Part shown: positions 62,563 to 64,000 of the stretch, in pieces
How the letters are laid out: every line of letters begins with the position of its first letter
Position numbering within the stretch: the stretch's first letter is position 1
Origin: Rhodamnia argentea
Lineage: Eukaryota; Streptophyta; Magnoliopsida; Myrtales; Myrtaceae
Length of the DNA stretch: 64,000 nt
Reading direction: 5' to 3'
Assembly (NCBI RefSeq): GCF_020921035.1
Contig: NC_063153.1
Span: forward strand, 10,974,001 to 11,038,000
The notes under the pieces: model-generated
The model's database searches: none
Told to the model about the DNA's origin: nothing
What the model saw: the letters and a program-made list of their open reading frames with translations, nothing else
Translations under genes and position numbers: made by a program

Positions 62563-64000
62563 CGATGCGAGAACCTCACCGTGACGTCTTTTGATTTTCA
62601 GCTCTATTTAATGGCATTTTTCATATCCTAGTTTTTAAATGTTCGGGAAAAGAAATTTGTGATTGGATATTTGATATTTCACGAGTTGGCGATCGGGTAC
62701 GGTCCGGTCGGATGCGGCCATGGGTTGGAACTTCGAAGTGACCGGACCGGCAGGAGATCGGGTTTTGGGCCTTGAACCGCGAACCGGGTTGGATAGTCTA
62801 ACAATTGGATCGGGCGAACATACGCTCAACAAAAAAAAAAAATTCAGAATTAACTCTCTCGTTGCCGATGAAAATCAATTTCTATAGTCGCTTTGATTTG
62901 CTTCGATTGTACGCTCGTATAAAAGAAAAATACAAGGAAATGGACAGTAAGAGTGGCCAAGTAGTTATGAGGTCGCGCGACATGTGTCGAGTCGATTTAT
63001 GTTTAGATAAAGATTAGTTGTTGCTCGCTAAATTTTTTATTTGATGTTCCTCATATAAAATCATTTTGCCAAAAAAAAAACATATATTTTTCTCTAGGCT
63101 CAGTACCCAAACTTTTATTTTTATCCCAATTTTACCCGCCTAATACTTAAAAAAAAATCTTAAGTTTAACATATGTCCCGATTATATTGAAAACCTTTTT
63201 TTGTCTCATAAAAAGTCTCCAACTTTTACTTTTATCTCAGTTCTACCATCGTTAACCTTCCGTCTATACTTACCATTAATTAATCATAGCATTTCCATAT
63301 CGTTAATAAATTACACCTAAGCAAATACGACATGAAAAAAAAAAAACTTAACTTCTCTTATGTTGTGTGCTTCCCTTACACGTTGTCGAGATACGGAACC
63401 ACACAATACGGTAAGTTTCAGATTCTTCCCGACACTCGGCAGCCCAAAGAATGACTATACGTGGATATCTGATTATTTGGATGAATAATCTTCAATCTCA
63501 TCGTCCGTGAAACCTATTATTTTCGAATTTCGAATATTCATTGGTGAGTTCGACTAGAAAATTCGGGTCACATAGGATTAACTAACGGTGATTATAGATA
63601 GAAGGCAGATTGTGGTAAAATTGAGATAAAGGTAAAAGTTGATGATTTTTTATGGGACAAAAACAATTTTTGGATATAATTAGGACATATACTAAAGTTA
63701 GGGTTTTATTGGGTATTGGCAAGTAGAATTAGGACAAAAATAAAAGTTTGGGATTTTTATAAGACAAAAAAATTATTTTGGGACTTTACCAAAAAAAAAA
63801 TTATTTTGGGTATAATTAGGGCAGGTGTTAAAGTTGCATTTTTTTTTTTTTTTGTATTAGGCCTTTTTTCTCTAACATGTCTCTCCCATCATCAGTAACC
63901 ATAGCAAGTCGTCGCCGCTTCACCACACACCACTATCGATGTCGCCTCACATCTTGCGTCATGGACCGCCAAGCTGTGCACCGTTTATCGCATCCCCGTC
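62563..64000. other. Region upstream of the KH gene to the window end
   Basis: Holds the KH-gene promoter and then, from about 63055, a foldback repeat. Short open frames are not recognised as genes. No sign of the next gene appears before the window ends. Confidence 0.5.
63055..63850. repeat. Foldback element with about 250-bp inverted arms
   Basis: The left arm (about 63065-63300) contains CCCAAACTTTTATTTTTATC, ATATGTCCCGATTATATTGA and CAACTTTTACTTTTATCTCA in this order. The reverse complement of the right arm (about 63590-63845) contains CCCAAACTTTTATTTTTGTC, ATATGTCCTAATTATATCCA and CAACTTTTACCTTTATCTCA in the same order. The loop is about 290 bp. No protein is encoded. The AT-rich units resemble, in style but not in sequence, those at 23.2-23.9 kb. 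Confidence 0.75.

Noticed and set aside
1..64000. tRNA genes, CRISPR arrays or organelle insertions
   Set aside because: I looked for T-loop (GGTTCGA-type) signatures with a matching acceptor stem and for regular short repeats with spacers, and found none. This is a by-eye scan, so a tRNA search program could still find one.

Overview
The window is nuclear DNA from a flowering plant, most likely a woody core eudicot. Genes have many introns with GT-AG borders. Intergenic DNA is AT-rich and full of (GA)n/(CT)n microsatellites, poly-A/T runs and small foldback or TIR elements. I cannot name the species; Myrtales is possible but unproven. I assembled genes exon by exon, checking splice sites and reading phase. 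All residue numbers come from those models.

Layout. 0.3-3.8 kb (-): a VPS32/SNF7 (ESCRT-III) gene with a TIR element in an intron. 4.9-5.7 kb: a second element with long inverted ends. 7.8-12.2 kb (+): EARLY FLOWERING 3 (ELF3). 12.8-21.2 kb (-): a neprosin (DUF239) cluster with a damaged copy, an apparently intact copy and, between them, a patchwork of neprosin and ELF3 relics. 21.2-25.2 kb: intergenic, with a foldback repeat. 25.2-28.4 kb (+): a GT14-family glycosyltransferase whose intron holds a triplicated 268-bp unit. 31.0-31.2 kb (+): an arabinogalactan peptide. 33.7-38.2 kb (-): a four-exon DUF1639 gene, with a probable promoter near 40.2 kb. 43.5-48.9 kb (-): a nine-exon vacuolar processing enzyme. 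50.2-52.8 kb (-): a BRISC/BRCA1-A complex member 1 (MERIT40-like) gene. 53-56 kb: repeat-rich DNA with one unassigned promoter-like site. 56.5-62.5 kb (-): a two-KH-domain, FUBP-like RNA-binding protein with a long Tyr/Gly/Gln/Pro tail. 63.05-63.85 kb: another foldback element.

The genes are mostly unrelated housekeeping or regulatory loci, not a pathway cluster. The exception is the ELF3-neprosin interval. A block covering ELF3 intron 3 through the neighbouring neprosin promoter was copied downstream and then lost most of its coding sequence by internal deletion. This left fused gene relics between two neprosin genes. I consider this the most informative structure here. I saw nothing that supports a wholly new molecular system.
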